The notes: generated by a model not told the origin, from the sequence alone. Shown: positions 41,576-52,164, counted from the first letter of the stretch. The stretch: 64,000 nucleotides of DNA from Athripsodes cinereus (GCA_947579605.1 OX388318.1:24662098-24726097); one strand, 5' to 3'. Numbers and translations are program-made.

Positions 41576-41964
41576 GTTTTTATTATCATCATGGTGTTAC
41601 AATTCGATGTGGGTCTTGTCCTCCTTAAGAAGTCGCCTCCATCTCTCTTTAAGCTTGCGTATTTTTGATACCAATATTTTCCAAAAACTTAACGAGTCAC
41701 GAGGATTGCCTTTGTATTATCAGGTTAACGATTAACGTTTTTTTTTTATAAATGGTACCTAATTTAGTTCCTTAGGTACTCATTTTGAAAAGGATATAAT
41801 TAAAAGATACATAGCATTCCGAAAAACATGGGAATGTTTCAAGATTTATCGTACAAATGTCATATGTTTTACTTTAAAAGATTAATTCTGCGAAATGTAT
41901 CAACCGTCTCCCTTTGCTAATCTCTTTGGACATAATATTTTTAAAGGGTTTTTTTGCTTCGTGG

Positions 41965-42117
41965 GGAAATTAATTGGAACAAACGTTTCGTTCTACTACG
42001 GATTTAACAACACGAGGGAGACGTCAATCGATTGATAATGAACTAGGAAGTCGAAAGACGTCATTCTCTCTTTTGTTTAATCCATAGTAGAACTAAACAA
42101 TTATCTCAGTTTATAAT
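41965..42117. mobile_element. MITE-M1 copy, diverged
   Basis: AATTGGAACAAACGTTTCGT, GAGGGAGACGTCAATCGATT, loop TTGATAATGAACTAGGAAGT, then CGAAAGACGTCATTCTCTC and ATAGTAGAACTAAACAATT. The arms are imperfect. Confidence 0.65.
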
Positions 42118-42118
42118 T

Positions 42119-42357
42119 TGAACCATCACGGCAAATTCCACAAGTGGGATAGCCAGCAGTCTACCAGCTTTCACTTAAAATTCAAGCTGTCCTCTTCGTG
42201 CCAAAAAAATAATACATTCAGGATGGATGTCAAACATCATTGCTGGATTCTAAATTTAATATGTCATTATTTCTACAACTTCTGCCTTTTACAGGGTACC
42301 CGAAAATTTACAGAAAAGAGTAAATGACCAATTCTTTGCCGGGTGCTCTACGGAACA
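42119..42357 (-). mobile_element. SINE-A, near full length
   Basis: GAACCATCACGGCAAATTCC, AGCTGTCCTCTTCGTGCC, CATTCAGGATGGATGTC, CTTTTACAGGGTACCCG and GCCGGGTGCTCTACGGA. Confidence 0.8.
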
Positions 42358-42407
42358 ATTTATCTAATTATGGAGTTCTACTACAATAAATCCTACTACT
42401 AATTATG

Positions 42408-42836
42408 TATACCATCACGGCATATCCCACAAGTGGAGTAGCCAACAGACCAGCTGCATATCAAATAATAAATAAGCAAACTGTCCTCTCCGTGCCAATA
42501 TAAAATCAAGACATTTGGGACATTTGGGCGGCAAACCTCATCGCTGAATTTAAGATGTAAAAAAGTTAAGTACATAATATATTTTCATCATCATCATCAT
42601 CGCCCTCAACGCTCCTCTCGGGAGCACAGGGCAGAAACCAGCCTCCTCCATTCAGAGCGTCTCTGTGCCAATTGCGTCACCTCTTCCCACGACATTCCTT
42701 GCGCTCTGATATCGTTGTCATAGGAACGTAATATGTTTTACGTGATGTTTAATGAGTAGCTGCCATTTACAGGACACTTAAAAACTTATGGAAAAACTTG
42801 GAAATCCATTTTATTCGGGTGCTCCAAGGGGGAAAT
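42408..42836 (-). mobile_element. SINE-A interrupted by LINE-H
   Basis: 3' part at 42408-42575 (TACCATCACGGCATATCCCA, CCGTGCCAATATAAAATCAA) and 5' part at 42740-42836 (CCATTTACAGGACACTTAAA, GGGTGCTCCAAGGG). Between them lies a LINE-H fragment. Confidence 0.7.
42585..42738 (-). mobile_element. LINE-H 3' fragment inserted in SINE-A
   Basis: CATCATCATCATCGCCCTCA (GAT-repeat tail on the minus strand), CGCTCCTCTCGGGAGCACAG, CTCCATTCAGAGCGTCTCTG. Flanks CATAATATATTTT and CGTAATATGTTTT look like a decayed TSD. Confidence 0.65.
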
Positions 42837-42837
42837 T

Positions 42838-43400
42838 GTCATGAAAGTGATATAAAACATAAGCAGCAGACAAAAGACGGCTTCTAAAATGCTTGTCATC
42901 AATAAAGAGGAAAAATAAAACACGAGTCACGCGGTGTTACAGAAAAAGTACAACAAAACCTATTCAAATATCTTTAAGAAGATACTGAAGGATAAATTAT
43001 TTTAATCTTTGTATAGAAAATACCTTTCCAGAAAAGTTTTCTAACCCTTCCTCAAATATGGAGAAGAAGAAAGACTCCAAGGTATGGGATGCTATCTCCT
43101 TCTCCCTTTTCTTTTCACTCCTCATCCTTACAATTTATTCTCAGTTCTACGTTCCAACTCCTGCAGAATCAATCGAAGACTGACTGAATAATCGTAGAGT
43201 AGGTAAGCTTTATTATTATATTGTTAGTATACTTTATATACAGACAGAAGCTCTGAGATCTCTCAATGGAGTATTGGCCATTCACCAACACAAGGGTGTA
43301 ACGAAATACATTATTAGCACAATGCTTAAAGTGGATGATATTTGAAAAATAGCTCATTAGTAAAGACTGGATAATGCAAATGAAATTTTATTATTATAGT
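42838..43400. other. No assigned feature
   Basis: Mixed AT-rich sequence, no recurrent family or recognisable frame. Confidence 0.3.
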
Positions 43401-43577
43401 TCCTCAGTAGCCTGGAGGTAGAGTCTCGGCCTCATTCACATGAGGTTCAGGGGTTCAATCCTAGGTGTCGCCCAACTTCCCTTTCACGACACAAGAATTT
43501 AGCTTACTGTGAAAGATACGTAAGGTTTGGGTTTATAACAAAAACCCAGATACATCTTTCTTTGAAAAAAAAAATTA
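43401..43577 (+). mobile_element. SINE-B, reference copy
   Basis: TCAGTAGCCTGGAGGTAGAG (box A), GGGGTTCAATCCTAG (box B at about 43451), then CGACACAAGAATTTAGCTTA, CTGTGAAAGATACG, TTTGGGTTTATAACAAAAAC, CCAGATACATCTTTC and an A-rich end. A tRNA-derived SINE with both internal Pol III promoter boxes legible. Other copies: 1355, 12886, 21640, 36416, 41134, 56024. Confidence 0.8.
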
Positions 43578-43589
43578 GGGCATAAAAAA

Positions 43590-44360
43590 GCATTAAAAAA
43601 TCGATGTCCTTAATACATTGTAACCACATTTGTTCATCGCTAGGATAAAGACCCTCCATTGATTCTGTTGCTTCTTTTTGATGATGTCTCTTTTGTGGGT
43701 ACTCTTTGTTTCTCTCTAAAGCGTTTTTATTTTGCTTTGTTTTTTGCCTGCTAAGACCGCCTTGATCAAAAGCAGGTTGAAATTTTTAAGATGATGATAC
43801 TTACTACTTACCAATATTTCTTTTGAATTTTTAGTCCATATAAAGTAAGTTGATGTTGACGCCGAGCAGCAGTTCAACTCATAACGGTGAAAAAAAATTG
43901 TTATCAAAATAATTATTATAGTAGGTATGTGGTTACACCACTGATTATTTCTCCTAGCTGAATAAGACGTTACGGTCAAATACACTGCGATGATGTACGC
44001 AATATATATATGTAGGTCCACTACATAACATAATCTGTGTAAGTCATAGCCCCCCCCCCCCTCCTGATTGAAGATAATAATATATATATATGTATTTGGC
44101 CTGATGCCCAATACCTACTCTGTTCTACATAATCTTGTATAATGTAGCGAAACTATACCACGTCACAAAACGACATTTTTTAGAATGGCCGTTCAATTTT
44201 TTTTAAATACAATACGTTTTTTTCTTAAAGTTTGTTTACACAAAATTACTGTCGATCTTTCTTAGATAAACTTACCATCCACCTTGAGGTCTTCCAACAT
44301 TTCTTCTGCTTCTATCCTCGTTTAACACTTCAGAACTTTCAGTCATCAATCATATCCAAT
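43590..44360. other. No assigned feature, possible LINE scrap
   Basis: 43600-43720 (TTGTTCATCGCTAGGATAAA, GACCCTCCATTGATTCTG) resembles the plus-strand reading of LINE-J-type endings. 44049-44061 is a poly(C) run. The long minus-strand frame at 43716-44111 has no recognisable content. Confidence 0.3.
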
Positions 44361-44700
44361 CCAATACCCTCACACCGTTTCCCAAGTGGAGTAGGCAGAG
44401 AGAACGGAACGCCAAATAGATCTATCCTTACATACCTACTTCTTTCTCTTCTTCTACATTCATACAATTTCTCAAAAGCAGCGTCCACACAGCTGGATGA
44501 AACGTCTACCATCAATCATTCGGTGACATTTCGAAACATTTTCCGAAGAAATATTCGAATGAATGCCTTTGTTACCCGTCCCAATTTCCAAGTCCCGTCT
44601 ACGAATTGTAACCGAATGATTGAAGATTGATGATTGAAATTTTCAATCAGCTTTGTGGACGCTGCTATACACGAACGTCGATTTCTCTAGCTTTTTTTAT
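44361..44700 (-). pseudogene. LINE-1 3' relic, split by MITE-T
   Basis: ATACCCTCACACCGTTTCCC, AAGTGGAGTAGGCAGAGAG and ACGCCAAATAGATCTATCCT are the reverse complement of the LINE-1 3' end. The match runs to CATACAATTTCTCA, breaks at MITE-T, and resumes as ATACACGAACGTCGATTTCT. Confidence 0.7.
44477..44667. mobile_element. MITE-T inserted in LINE-1
   Basis: Inverted ends AGCAGCGTCCACACAGCTGG and CAGCTTTGTGGACGCTGCT. Inner arms CTACCATCAATCATTCGGT and ACCGAATGATTGAAGATTG. About 190 bp, non-coding. The surrounding LINE-1 sequence is continuous across it. Confidence 0.75.
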
Positions 44701-44701
44701 T

Positions 44702-45055
44702 ATTCAACCAATAAATGGCATTTGCCTTTTATAATAGGTGCATATAATCATTTTTAAACATTACACAATCTTCAAACATATAAAATAAGTATCTTGTCAC
44801 AAACTTTCAGTCACATTAGGCAAAATCTGACATACTATATTTTCGCTCCTACAACAGTATTCTCTTGATATTATGATGCGTAGATAATTATATTTTAGAA
44901 AAACGTAACGGAAACCTACTTTTCCAACAAATTATTTTTTTTTGGAACATATCTATCTGTCAATATTGTTTTTCATTTTTATTTCTTTGCTAAACTTGCA
45001 GACATTTTTTTTGCTTCATGTTTTTCTACGCATAGGTGTTCAAATCATTTCTCGA
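44702..45055. other. AT-rich DNA, nothing assigned
   Basis: No recurrent family or frame of note. Confidence 0.3.
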
Positions 45056-45210
45056 ATTTCCGGCATCTCCCACACGTGAGAAACACAGCGGACCGATCAA
45101 ACGTAATAAACATGCAAATTATCTTCTCCATACCAATAAAAGTAAAGACATTCAAAACTGAAGACAAACCTCATCACTTAATTTAAGATGTAAAACATTT
45201 CCCGGTGAAA
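45056..45210 (-). mobile_element. SINE-A, 3' half, diverged
   Basis: CGGCATCTCCCACACGTGAG, CATGCAAATTATCTTCTCC, CCTCATCACTTAATTTAAGA. Confidence 0.65.
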
Positions 45211-45214
45211 CCGG

Positions 45215-45805
45215 TTTAAAGCTGTCGTTTCCATTATGGTGCTCCACCAACTAGCCTTATTCACCATAATTTGATTACTGTTTCTTTATACCTACATATT
45301 TTTTGTGCGAGTTTTAATTTTGAATTAAGTGGTCCGTGAATTATTGAAGTATGGCGATAGCTGCCTTTAAGATTAAAGGGAGTACAGAAATGTTCCAACG
45401 CTAACAATCCGGCTTAGGCCGTTTTCTTGTTATTTAATTAATTATCAACATACGAATAAATGGAAATCTCCATACATTGAGCTATCCAGGCGGTCGATAT
45501 GTCTCTATCAATTAACAAAGGGGCGGTATTTCGCAAATATGAAAGTCCCCAGACTTCTACGATATCTGGATGGTCGGTGGTTCTCCTTCAATTAAAAAGT
45601 AGACTAATACAAGAGAGGAAATGATTGTGGGTATAACTGTCAACACTCATCGACTCATTTAGTAAAGGGAAGTGTTTTGGAATACCATAATAGCTGCATG
45701 CTTCAATAGATAATTATGTGGGTTTAAAAATGGCATCTGCTACGTCAGCCCTTTGGCATGTTAGAGTAGAAGACATTACTTCTTGTGATGTGGTATTGGA
45801 GTACT
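45215..45805. other. No assigned feature
   Basis: 45380-45430 weakly resembles repeat S. CTATCCAGGCGGTCGATATG (about 45482) and TATCTGGATGGTCGGTGGTT (about 45563) form a diverged direct repeat. Otherwise nothing. Confidence 0.3.
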
Positions 45806-45807
45806 TC

Positions 45808-46170
45808 TTATTTATTTACAGATATTTACGGCCTTAGCTTTTAACATGTTAAAACTCTGTATAGATACAATACAAGATTTTTTTTCAAAATGACACAAAA
45901 CAATTGGAATAATAAAGAAAACAGGAGTTGAACAAACAGTGTAACATTAAACAAGTATAAAATTATAAAATAAAGTTTAATATTGTCAATTAATTTGGTC
46001 AAGATATTAATAAAAGAGATCAAAGTGGTAGATATAAAAAAAAATACTAATATTAGTGGTCAGTTAGTTAAAATTCATTAGTTGATATTAAAATATTGGT
46101 ATTAAACATGTCAAATATTAGAGATCAGTTAAAATTCATAAATTTAAGTCAAACGGTTAAAAGAGCAATT
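45808..46170 (-). mobile_element. Repeat R copy
   Basis: TTATTTATTTACAGATATTT, ACGGCCTTAGCTTTTAACAT and GTTAAAACTC at the minus-strand 3' end, then AT-rich sequence with GTCA-containing words as in 32936. Confidence 0.45.
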
Positions 46171-46593
46171 ATTGAATAACATACAAAAGGACTTTATAAA
46201 ATCCTCTAGTTTTCATTGCCATTATTTGGCAATAGTATCAATAAATTCAAGCCTTTTGACTAGTGATGTAACGAATATTCGCATTCGCATTCGCATTCGC
46301 GAATATTCGCATATTTCAAAGTATTCGCATTCGCATTCGCATTCGCAAAAAAATATGCGAATGTTTTGCGAATATTATTTTAGTAATAAAGTATCTGGTC
46401 TGTTCCGTGTTGGCCACATTTGTTGTATTGTTTCCTGTGTTCGTTTGCTTGATGATGTTATTATTATTAGGAGAAATATGCATTTGTGGAGATTTAATTT
46501 ATATGTTTGTTTTAAGTATTACAACTGCTATGAGTATAGGGCCCTACAATAATTTTATATTCTATTTAAGGAATATTTATATCATACTACAAG

Positions 46594-46833
46594 GTGAACC
46601 ACACTAAAGTATTCTCTCAGAATTTTCGGGGCTTGAAGACTAAGATCGAGGAGTTTAGAGCAAACTTATTTGCAAATAGTTATGATATAATTGTTCTGAC
46701 GGAAACTTGGCTAAATTGTGGCATATTTGACAGCGAACTTTTTCAAAACGAATATACAGTTTACCGCAAGGATAGGGATTTCATGTTGAGTGGTAAAAGG
46801 GATGGAGGTGGGGTCTTAATTGCTAATAATTGA
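46594..46833 (+). pseudogene. LINE endonuclease domain, N-terminal part
   Basis: Reads SQNFRGLKTKIEEFRANL, then YDIIVLTETWLNCGI and DRDFMLSGKRDGGGVLI. QNxRGLxTK and IIVLTETWL are the first two blocks of the APE-type endonuclease of Jockey/CR1-group LINEs, with the catalytic glutamate in TETWL. A stop follows GGGVLIANN and the rest of the endonuclease, including its DxN and SDH blocks, is deleted before 46907. Confidence 0.8.
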
Positions 46834-46906
46834 GAAGCATACACCTACATATGAAGAGGGTGTCACCTAATAATTTTCCCAAATGGTTCTCTAATAGAAT
46901 TCTGTT

Positions 46907-47417
46907 ATTGTTTAAGAGAAGTCTAAGGCTTGGCGTAAGTTGAAGATGAACCGTAATGATTCTGACTACAATTTATTTTTTCAACTAAGAGCTCAGTTGA
47001 AGTTGTCGCAGAATCACGATTATAGGTCTTTTATTAATAACACCGAGAAGTCACTTAAGGGCAATGTCAAGTCTTTCTTTTCATTCGTGAATTCCCTTAA
47101 AGAATCTAGAGGCTATCCAAGGGTAATGGGTGACGGTGACCAGACTTCGAGCGATCCAGAGGGAATTGCAAACTTGTTTTCGACGTTTTTTGGTTCTGTA
47201 TTTTCACTGAATAATTTGCATGATTCTAATACTAAAGAATTGGAAAATATTTTAACTAACTCATATTTATCCATGGTTAATATCTTGAAATCTGATATTC
47301 ATAAACGTTTATTAGGTATAGATGAGACAAAAGGAGTTGGCCCTGATGGTCTAGCACCAATATATTAAAGAGATGTGTAAGTCATTTAACCAAACCATTG
47401 TATCTGACTTTTATTAG
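46907..47417 (+). pseudogene. LINE linker and start of reverse transcriptase
   Basis: The frame from 46940 reads LKGNVKSFFSFVNSLKESRG, YPRVMG, IANLFSTFFGSVF and DIHKRLLGIDETKGVGPDGL, then a stop. FFxFVxSL, FSTFFGSVF and KGVGPDGLAPI are the classic connector and RT motif 0/1 region of Jockey-type elements. LINE sequence continues after the stop to the insertion at 47418. Confidence 0.8.
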
Positions 47418-47715
47418 AACACCTTGCTGCAGGAGGCAATCTAGACTATGGGACATGGAAAACCCTAAATCGACTGAGATCTGGTGTAGGAAACTGCCGC
47501 GACAATAGAGAACGATTGGGCTTCCTACAGGACGAATCCGGAGCGTGTGACTGTGGTGCAGCACAGACTATGCCACACTTGTTGGAGTGTCCATTGTGCC
47601 CTGTCACTTGCACTATGGAGGATATTTTTGACGCATCTCCACCTGCTGCGCGTTTTGCGCAGTACTGGAAATCAGTTTGATGGGTTTTTTCTCTGGGTTT
47701 CAACACGATAAATAA
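47418..47715 (+). mobile_element. 5'-truncated LINE inserted in the Jockey-like LINE
   Basis: One open frame (about 47427-47680) reads GNLDYGTWKTLNRLRSGVGN, then CDCGAAQTMPHLLECP, a C-x-C...H...C knuckle, and ends in PAARFAQYWKSV plus stop. This is the carboxy terminus of a different LINE group. A tail of AATAAAT follows. ATTAG on both sides (47413-47417, 47716-47720) is a possible short TSD. The outer LINE reads continuously across the insert (LTF-IRSLQEGCFPCKWKMASI). Confidence 0.8.
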
Positions 47716-48031
47716 ATTAGGAGTTTACAAGAAGGATGCTTTCCATGCAAATGGAAGATGGCTAGTATTATTCCTTTGCATAAATCTGGCAGCAAATCGG
47801 ACGTTTGTAACTACAGACCAATTTTAATTCTATCACCTATTTCAAAAATATTTGAGGGTATGGTTCGTGAACAAATTACTTTTTTCCTGAAGCCGTATCT
47901 TCTTGTAGAGCAGCATGGATTCATGAGTGGAAGATCGACAGTAACAAATCTGTTTTTTTTTCTCAGCTATGGACAATCGTATACAGTTGGATGCCATTTA
48001 TATCGGCTTTCAAAAGGCATTTGGTAAGTAG
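47716..48031 (+). pseudogene. LINE reverse transcriptase, fingers region
   Basis: Reads WKMASIIPLHKSGSKSDVCN, YRPILILSPISKIFE, QHGFMSGRSTVTNLF. KxASIxPLxKxG, NYRPIxLLxxxxKxFE and QxGFxxGRSTxTNL are RT motifs 1-2. After GRSTVTNLF the frame shifts (FQKAFG-like codons survive in another frame near 48010-48030). Confidence 0.85.
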
Positions 48032-48082
48032 AACATCGACTTTTTTCAACTAAGGTGGATTGACTCATATATTTCTGATAGA

Positions 48083-48400
48083 TTGATGACAGTTAAACTT
48101 AACGGTTACTCATCTGGCAGTGTCAGTGTTACATCTGGTGTCCCTCAGGGGTCTTCTTTGGGTCCTTTACTTTTCACGATATTCATAAACAACATAAAAA
48201 AGTGCTTTGACCACTCAGAGCTTCTATTATTTGCGGACGATTTAAAAATATACTGTCAAATTCAATTATTGTTTGACTATGAAATGCTTAACGAGGACTT
48301 GGAAAGACTACACGAGTACTGTAAAAGAAATAACTTGCACTTGAATCTGGAGAAGTGTAATCTGATCTCTTTTACCAAAAATAGAAACAAAATTCGATAA
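48083..48400 (+). pseudogene. LINE reverse transcriptase, catalytic palm
   Basis: Reads MTVKLNGYSSGSVSVTSGVP, then QGSSLGPLLFTIFINNIKKC and HSELLLFADDLKIYCQI. SGVPQGSxLGPLLF and the catalytic FADD box are intact in this piece, followed by LHLNLEKCNLISFTKNR. A stop precedes the next domain. The protein as a whole is broken by frameshifts and could not be made from this copy. Confidence 0.9.
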
Positions 48401-48461
48401 ATTTACAATATCCATAATCATGATTTAAAAGAAGTAAATAAGATTAGAGATTTACATAGGT

Positions 48462-48996
48462 GTGGTGTTTGACTCTGAGCCTCACTTTGATGATCACGTG
48501 AACAAAATTATCGAAGAGAGCAATAAAATACTGGGATTTATTCTGAGATCTACAAAGTCATTTAGGTTATATGAATCGTATTTGTACTTGTACTTATCGT
48601 TGTTTCGCTCCAAGCTGGAGGACTGTTCCTCTGTATGGAATCCACATTTTAAAAAATATGTCGATCAAGTTGAGAGAACTCAGTCTAAATTCATTCGTTT
48701 GGTTAGGAAGAGATTGCATTATCCTGTATTTATTAAAGATTTGCCTAAATTGGAATTGTGAAGAGTTTTGCTGGATGCATGCAACCTGAGAAAAATAATT
48801 ATGCTTGTCCGAATACGATGTGCCTAATATTTTAGATAGGATTAACTTTAGAATGCTTCCTTTAACAAGATCTTGTTTTCCGTTCTACATTAAAAAAAAA
48901 ACAAAAACGATTGCAGACTCAAGAAACCCTGTTTATAGAATTTTAAAGTGCCAATTACGTCAGGTTTGTGAGAAAGGAGAGTTGAGGGTAGAATAA
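48462..48996 (+). pseudogene. LINE thumb and carboxy-terminal region
   Basis: Reads FDSEPHFDDHVNKIIEES, NKILGFILRSTKSFR, SYLYLYLSLFRSKLEDCSSV, WNPHFKKYVDQVERTQSKFI, matching the Jockey-type LxFxxHI, LGFIxRxxxxF, Y.SLVRSxLEYxSxVWNP block. LEY has changed to LED. Later frames to 48996 are interrupted. 49000-49395 is T-rich LINE 3' UTR. The exact 3' end and TSD inside the hAT element were not resolved. Confidence 0.8.
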
Positions 48997-49639
48997 GATG
49001 AAATAAATATTAAAAAAAATGTATATGTTTGATAAAATGTGAAGTGTTTGGGATAGTATTAATTTTTAGACTGTTTTTTAAATTTTTAAATTTTTGATTT
49101 TTCTTTTTTAAGAGTTTTTTTGTATTGTTATTGCATACATTAGTGAAGTGTGAATGTGTTTGTGCGAATGAATGTATTAGGTATGTGTGCGAAATTGGGT
49201 GAGCAGCGATTTGTAATAGGAATGGGTGATTGGATGTATTGTGAATTAATACCTATATTATGTGTAAGATTTTCTATAATTGTTTTGTGTGTTATTGCTG
49301 AAGTATGCACTGTTTCGATGTAAGACTATTGGAATGTTTTTGTCGCTTACATGTTTATATTTATATGTCTTTCATCTGTTGTGTACCATGTAAATGAAGA
49401 AACAAATCAGTAATTCGGTGAAAGTACCGGATACTTACCCGGTACATTGTGGAAAAAAGTACTGCAAGAAAATATTCTTTAAGAAAACCGAGGAGTTTTG
49501 GAATATTTCAAATTCCTATACCATTTTCAAGTCAATATTCGCATTCGCATTCGCATTCGCGAATGTCAGCATGAAATATTCGCATTCGCATTCGCGAATA
49601 TCCAAAATCAGACATTCGTTACATCACTACTTTTGACTC

Positions 49640-50030
49640 TTGAAATAGGTACCCAGGTAAGAGGTTATATTTTCAATATTTACAAACGACCTTTATTATT
49701 TATGTGGATATTTTGTAAAGAATAACACAGTTCTATAATATTGAAGAGATGGTAAAGATTAAAAGAAAGATAGATAGATCTTTTAGATAAGTAGAACTGG
49801 TAGGTAGATACGTCCTTTTGGATATAATAAAAGAACGTTAATGAATTGGAAAATAACCCATACCAACATTTTTGGTTGAAATGAATAATGTCTCTTGTCT
49901 CTTTTACGAGCTTTATCTCTACATAATGTATAAGGTTACTTACACATTTAAATATAATGAAGTTTAGTATCAGATGCGTTTGCGACGGAAGTTTTTTAAA
50001 CGCTACATTTATTTAAGACCGATCTTTTTG
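49640..50030. other. AT-rich DNA outside the hAT element
   Basis: Nothing assigned. GATAGATAGATC near 49772 is a short simple repeat. Confidence 0.3.
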
Positions 50031-50265
50031 AGTGGCTCTTGAGTGACCCTTATTCGGAGTTTTTTTTTCAAAATTGTAATCTAACTTCTCCAAAATATAT
50101 ATTTGGAATGTTAAATAATCTGACTAGAGATATTGATATTTTGAACGTGACACACACAGAATTTATAAGGAAAATCGAAAGTATGTTGCAGTTATATTAT
50201 TATCATCTGGGATCACATTGGCCTTCAGCTCTAATGATCCCTAATTGAATCGTCTTATTGTCGGT
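50031..50265 (+). repeat. Repeat U, copy 1
   Basis: An open 69-codon frame ends LQLYYYHLGSHWPSALMIPN. The DNA TCTGGGATCACATTGGCCTT, CAGCTCTAATGATCCCT recurs at 53872-53900 with TTTGGATATCG context, and TAGAGATATTGATATTTTGA parallels 53764. Source protein unknown. Possibly a transposon coding relic. Confidence 0.4.
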
Positions 50266-50461
50266 AATAATAAATACTTATAATATTGTTAAAATTTATT
50301 TGAACACATATATTTCAGGCACAATGCTAATAATTTTTAACCCGCGTTTTGAGCTTATCCTTTGACATCCATAATATCTAGATAGGTATTTTTTTCCACC
50401 ATTATTCTGTTTAATTTTTGTGTAAACATTGACTATCATATAGAGACGTATCAGGGGCCGT

Positions 50462-50595
50462 AGACCGTACTTAGCGATCGACTACTGGCGAACTTCTCAA
50501 CAATCTACTTACATGTACCGTATAAATTATGCGTTATTGTTGCGGTTATAGTTGAAAATTCGTTTGTAGTCGATCGCCAAGTGCATGTTTGTCTA
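50462..50595. mobile_element. MITE-P copy 2
   Basis: ACCGTACTTAGCGATCGACT mirrored by AGTCGATCGCCAAGTGCATG. The middle ACATGTACCGTATAAATTAT, GCGTTATTGTTGCGG is as in 11740. Confidence 0.7.
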
Positions 50596-50599
50596 GGGG

Positions 50600-51175
50600 G
50601 GCTGGTTTTATAATGTTGAGAAATTTGGATGGCAATCCGCCGTCATGTTAAAAAATGAAAATGTGTCTCTGGTGTATTTTCAAAATCATTATGAGAGGTT
50701 TATGTTTTATATCAGAGGTTTTATATTGTTTGAGTATTCAACTTATATCATATGCAAATCTAATTGTGTGTAAATTGTCTGAGACGTTAAAAAGTACGGA
50801 GGTAGTACAAAGGTTGTAGAGATTCAAGTTCTTCGTATAAAAGAAAAGGAATTTTTCGCAGCTTCGAGTGACAGATTTATCTGTAAACTACATCATTTGT
50901 ATGGATTATAATGGAAGATAAAAAGGTTGATATAAAATTGTACATTTATCCAAGTACGTTCCTTAGGGAGGCAAGGGAAAGGCATTTGCCTCCCCGTAGG
51001 ATCTCAAAAATAGTGGGAATATGTATTTACTTAAACATTTTTTACTGTAAATTGATCACAATATACACCATTTTAAAGAGAAATGCATTCAAATTTAATA
51101 CAATCAATACATAGAGGGCGAGTTTAAGACAAAGGTGCGATCTTTTCCAACTCACGCAAATATCATTTGCGAAAT
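50600..51175. other. No assigned feature
   Basis: AT-rich. A 67-codon frame at 50911 has no recognised content. Confidence 0.3.
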
Positions 51176-51176
51176 G

Positions 51177-51312
51177 AAAATACATAATACAATCATGAGA
51201 GATCACTAACGGAGATACAGAGACAACTATCATGATGAATGATAATAGGACAGCCTTCTTCATGGTAGGTATATATTTTAAGCCTGTCATCCACTCCCAG
51301 TTTTCTAAGACT
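51177..51312 (-). pseudogene. LINE-I fragment
   Basis: CATGAGAGATCACTAACGGA, GGACAGCCTTCTTCATG and AAGCCTGTCATCCACTCCCA match 30285-30400. The minus strand reads TGLKYIPTMKKAVLLS. Confidence 0.6.
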
Positions 51313-51382
51313 ATGTACTTATAATTATGAATTAATTACTATTAATTTTAATTTATAACATATTTTTGAATTGATACCTGTA

Positions 51383-51545
51383 GGCCTAGTCAAAATACAT
51401 TTAAACGATACGTTTTCGATCGAATATAGACGACGTTGCTAGAAATTGTCAATATTCGTAGCTAAAATACACAGGTGTTGTGTAAAATTGACACTTTCTC
51501 GCAACGTCGTCTATATTCGAACGAAAACTAAACGAAAACGTAACG
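51383..51545. mobile_element. MITE-O copy
   Basis: AGGCCTAGTCAAAATACATT, CGATACGTTTTCGATCGAAT, ATAGACGACGTTGC mirrored by GCAACGTCGTCTATATTCGA, ACGAAAACGTAACG. Confidence 0.75.
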
Positions 51546-51547
51546 AA

Positions 51548-52063
51548 ATAAATAAAACAAATGTTTTATTTATGTTTTATTTATTTGTAAACACACTCTG
51601 TTATTAACTATTGGATCTCGTAAATATTGTAAAAAATAAAAAAAAAATCAAGTCTGTACTGCGCTATCAATCTAATAGGTCTATGTAGGTACATGGTATT
51701 TCACAAAAACCTTTTTTTTAAAATAACTTAAACAATATAGGTACAAAAAAAGAAAAGATATTAGTAGATATATTTAACTATAGGTCATGGGTACAACAAT
51801 ATAACATGTGAAGTTGCATCCCAAGGGACTCTTGCCACTTTAAAATATTTACTCGAGTTTCCAAGCAAACAACAAACCAAGGCATGTCAAAGTACATCGC
51901 TTTATAATAGTAAAGTTGTTACTTCATGCAATAGCACTTCCATTGACTTGCATTTCTCTAGAAGATGCATTATTATCAAAGTTAAGATGCACAACAAGCC
52001 TATTACTTTATTATTATGAAGTTGAGAAATTATGTCACGTAAAGGATGCTACAAAGCTATACT
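51548..52063. other. AT-rich DNA, nothing assigned
   Basis: No recurrent family or recognisable frame. Confidence 0.3.
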
Positions 52064-52164
52064 ATACCATCAAGACATATCTCACAAGTGGAGAAACCAG
52101 TAGACCAGTTGCATGTAATAAATATGCAAGCTGAGCTCTCCGTCCGTGCCAACAAAATGTTAAG

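Larger units (their letters stand above)
46261..49629. mobile_element. hAT element (3.4 kb) with intact 8-bp TSD
   Basis: Both ends carry the same 16-bp inverted repeat TAGTGATGTAACGAAT and are flanked by the identical octamer CTTTTGAC (46253-46260 and 49630-49637), the hAT signature. Subterminal zones are built from GCATTCGCATTCGC and GAATATTCGC repeats on both sides (46278-46375 and 49533-49605), likely transposase-binding sites. I recognise no hAT transposase. Almost all internal length is an inserted Jockey/CR1-like LINE, so the original element was probably a few hundred bp. Confidence 0.9.

Noticed and set aside
46270..46350. A CRISPR array or satellite, from the regular GCATTC repeats.
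   Set aside because: The units are 6 bp with no spacers. They are subterminal repeats of a hAT element, and the DNA is eukaryotic.
46594..49000. A functional reverse transcriptase gene.
   Set aside because: The endonuclease is truncated, several stops and frameshifts separate the RT blocks, and another LINE interrupts it.
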